A stretch of DNA of 64,000 bases from Buxus sempervirens (taxonomy: Eukaryota > Streptophyta > Magnoliopsida > Buxales > Buxaceae). Positions 61,402-64,000 of this stretch are shown one piece after another; within the stretch, counting starts at the first letter, position 1; the number at the start of each line of letters is the position of its first letter. Below the pieces are notes generated by a model. It saw only the letters and a list, made by a program, of their open reading frames with translations, was not told the DNA's origin and made no database searches. The stretch spans positions 25,042,858 to 25,106,857 of the forward strand of contig OX387190.1 of NCBI GenBank assembly GCA_947561395.2, written 5' to 3'. The position numbers were made by a program, and so were the translations under genes.

Positions 61402-62658
61402 GTAAGGATTATTTTCCATTTCTTAGAATTTAGAAATGATATCATCTATTGAAACAGATTCCCCTATCTTCTCCTTTTCTTTTACCTGTGATAGTAATTC
61501 AAGTTGCTTGCAGATTTTCAAGGAGATGTTTGAATATTTTTTCTAGGGTTTGTGTTTCTCCATTGTGAGTTTTTGATTTATTTTTATTCTGTTCTGTTTA
61601 TAGTTTTCGGTTTAGGATTTGCTACATATTTGTTGGGTTATGATCGATTCTGCTTCAACATTTTTGGGGAATTGCGAGTGATGTCCATAGTTATTGGGAT
61701 TGCTTTGATAATTCTAGTATTTCGTTTGTTTTCTCCTTCCTCAGTCCTTTTCATTTTCGGGTTTGAGTTTACGTAATTCAGATTTTTTTTTTGTTGCAAC
61801 TGTAAAATTTTGCCCAAATAACAATTAATTGGTATGGTTAAATGTGATCAAATTTGGTTGATAGCTTTGCTTTCTGCGCCTTTTCTTTTTAGGGGGCATG
61901 ATCTGTTCTGTTGTTATTCTCACAGTTGAATTTTGCTGAATTTGGAGCTATAGATTGATGAGAGATGTGGATTTGAAGGGTTAGAATTTCTTCATTGCCT
62001 ATTTTGGGAACCAGAGAAAGTCAGAGAGATGATTTGGAGGGTCTTTGGTAGTTTGTATGAGAGTTTGTTGGATTTCTAGGGATGAAAAGACCGAAAAGTG
62101 ATCCTGCTGGTGGAGGTTAATTCAAAATGTCTCATTTCTGTTGAGGATTGCAGCACCATACCTGTTTTTTTTTTTATTTCTCTTAGGTTCCCTCAAGTTA
62201 CATTTTGTTATATGGAATCTATAGGAAAACAATTTGAACAATCATAGTTCATTGAACAGTTTTTAAAATTGAAAGATCATTAAAGAGAGCCATTTCATAC
62301 ATATGTAGTATCTGCTCTTCTTGAAAATATTAATTCTCTTCACTTGAAAAGAAGAATTTAAGTTATTAAACCCGAACCAGAATTTTAGACTAATTGCTGC
62401 TTTACCCCCAATATATACAGTGTAGATAGGCTCATCAGAACTCCAATTTTAGGCGACAATATATGATCCGTGAATCCCATGTATGACAAAGTTCTAAAGA
62501 AAAAAAAAACATTACTGTATTAAGGTTGCTATGTTACCCACTGTAAAGCAAATGGACAATAGTTACTTGATTTAATAAATCTAACTGCAACAAAAATTAG
62601 TCTCTAATTTCTGTATCATGTTTAAAATAACAGGAAAAGAGCATCAGATAATAACTCA
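61402..62658. other. Intron-like or intergenic, nothing recognised
   Basis: T-rich DNA typical of a plant intron follows the putative exon. The hydrophobic open frame at 61552-61776 is a consequence of T-richness. No LRR exons were found on the minus strand to continue the receptor-kinase exon at 62659. Confidence 0.35.
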
Positions 62659-62814
62659 AAGAGAAATAACATTATTGTTAGAGTCACAATCGACATTAGA
62701 CCAAGTGCATGGATTAACAAGATTTGTATTCCAATTTGACAGCTGGTTCGTAGAAGCATTCAATGAAATCCTCAATGCCCAAAGTGCATCTTCCGGGGAG
62801 AAACTTGAGATTAT
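62659..62814 (-). pseudogene. Isolated N-terminal exon of an LRR receptor kinase (At5g10290/SERK-like)
   Basis: On the minus strand 52 codons read as an LRR-RLK N-terminal cap: SPEDALWALRISLNASTNQL, then SNWNTNLVNPCTWSNVDCD and NNNVISL. It follows a GATGCTAG acceptor. The family pattern GDALxALRxSL..W.xxxVNPCTWxxVxCD is unmistakable, including the paired Cys. The expected GT donor after VISL is not clear, an in-frame TGA follows, and no further LRR, membrane or kinase exons were found at lower coordinates. It may be a stranded exon. The plus-strand open frame over it is the shadow. Confidence 0.65.
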
Positions 62815-63239
62815 CTAGCATCTCATAGAGTTGTGAAACGAAAAATAGTCAACCAACATTTGCAAAGAATCAAAACGAAAAAAAAAGGTTCTTTCAAGAG
62901 AATAGATAAAATAAAATAAGCGTAAAAACATGTTCTTGGAAGAGAATACCAAATTTTATCTCATCAGATTTACCTGATGCCCAACAACATGTCTTTATCA
63001 AATTTCCAAGGGAGACATAAATGGGGAAGAAGAGGTAGGTGGGTGGGTGGGTGGGTTAGGGAGGAGGGGAGTGGTGGTTTGAAAACTCACTTTTGTGATA
63101 TAGAACATCAAATATCTTAATATTGTTCTTTCCCTTCATTATTTTTTACATTTTGATTTTGAATTTTATGGACGTAAAATAAATACGTAAAGTACTGGAG
63201 TTTAAGTCTACTGAAAGATTATATATATGCTAAATTCTG
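62815..63239. other. Intergenic with a G-quadruplex-type run
   Basis: AT-rich apart from 63038-63061, which reads GGTGGGTGGGTGGGTGGG then TTAGGG: at least five G-runs with one-to-three-base loops. If the receptor-kinase exon had an upstream signal-peptide exon it should lie here, but none could be defined. Confidence 0.5.
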
Positions 63240-64000
63240 ATGCTGTCAATGGTTCTCCAACCTGTGAGACATGGGAAAAATCACCGGAGTGATCCTCCCT
63301 CCGTCAACACACGGGCTCAACGCAAAATTGGGAGAGTCGCCACCATTCATGATTTTGGGGTGAGAATGGACACCAAAGAGTTCAAAAATAAGCAAAAATA
63401 GCCAAAAGAAACATTCTAGGATAAAAATAACCCTACTTGAAAATCAAATCCAGAGTTGAGTAAGGGGATTAGATTATGAACGGGGGAAGGTGTTAGGCAC
63501 CCCCATTCATCCACACGAAGTGGTAGCCAAGTGTATGTTCATGCAAAAATAAGAAAGTTTGCTAAAATCATAGAAAACCTTGAAAAAGGACCAATGTATG
63601 ATATCATATGAAGATCTAAATGGATTTTAGATCCTCTCTTATGTCAATATCATTTCTGGAATATCTCAAAAAATGGAAATCAAAGCACAAGTTATTCAAA
63701 AACCAAGTTAAATCAAATCCGGAAAATTCGGTAAAAAGTATGCCATTTGCCTTGAAATCATTCAAATCCAATTTTAAATTGAACCAAACCAAATCCATTT
63801 GAAAGATTACAGTAAATAAGAGTCTCATGCAAAATTTCACTTCATTCCGACAAAAATCCTAGGAGTTATACTCCTTTGAAGTTGCTGCTGGGGATTTTTA
63901 AAAGTGATGAGTGGACAACTTTGGGAAATTGCATGGAAAAATCCACTCCATAAAAGTCCACGAAAATTGGTGTGATTGAAGTTTGTATGGCCATCTTTCA
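63240..64000 (+). mobile_element. LTR-retrotransposon remnant at the right edge (Gypsy-like)
   Basis: It contains GGGAGAGTCGCCACCATTCA (about 63330) and GGAAGGTGTTAGGCACCCC (about 63486-63504), motifs that recur in abundant plant Gypsy LTR or leader sequence. The remaining bases are AT-rich with no coding seen. The element runs past the window and its left boundary is approximate. Confidence 0.5.

Noticed and set aside
61552..61776. 74-codon hydrophobic open frame
   Set aside because: T-rich intron-like DNA yields Phe/Leu/Ile-rich frames. There is no supporting splice context.
62618..62818. Plus-strand open frame of 66 codons
   Set aside because: The opposite strand carries a clear LRR receptor-kinase cap exon, so the plus-strand frame is its shadow.

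Overview
The window is nuclear DNA of a flowering plant, most likely a eudicot. The base composition is AT-rich, the genes have GT..AG introns, the resistance genes are of the coiled-coil NBS-LRR (CNL) type, and the spacers are full of plant LTR retrotransposons, MITEs and simple repeats. The species cannot be named from the sequence alone.

The backbone is a tandemly duplicated resistance-gene cluster, all genes on the minus strand. Three CNL genes look intact: CNL-A (3580-7422), CNL-B (28951-32878) and CNL-C (51389-54866). Each has one long exon with the CC, NB-ARC and LRR regions, followed after a phase-1 GT donor by a short terminal exon. Fragments of further copies remain at 155-765 (frameshifted LRR) and 26372-26507 (terminal exon only). 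A and B are near-identical and lie in a large duplicated block (about 1900-8752 and 27475-34132). Upstream of the CNL, on the plus strand, each block also carries decayed last exons of a thylakoid/chloroplast signal peptidase gene. C is more diverged. A non-coding flank of several kb follows each CNL gene: 10629-17640 after A, 34332-41060 after B, 55137-59520 after C.

Because the blocks are copies of one another, later insertions can be read against the empty site in another copy. This gives well-bounded elements: a 984-bp solo LTR (8753-9736, AAAGG duplication), a 3.9-kb solo-LTR-like element (17641-21578, TGGAG/TGAAG duplication) full of minisatellites, a CACTA MITE (35510-35911, TAA duplication) and a 355-bp Cassandra-type LTR containing 5S rRNA-like sequence (41300-41654, TTTAT duplication). 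A Mutator-like foldback MITE lies at 60649-61008 with a 9-bp duplication. Partial LTR elements sit at 1-154, 766-1899, 21857-22111, 41703-44345 and 63240-64000.

Between B and C lies a stretch of unrelated broken genes: an amino acid permease C-terminus (45210-45683), a Werner-like 3'-5' exonuclease fragment (46607-47158), a PPR gene (47142-47880) and a SPARK-type receptor kinase (48862-50314). Near the right end are a possible plastid-targeted first exon (61178-61401) and an isolated N-terminal exon of an LRR receptor kinase on the minus strand (62659-62814).

Only the three CNL genes look capable of encoding complete proteins. They would act as intracellular immune receptors. No bacterial-type system, CRISPR array or convincing RNA gene was found.
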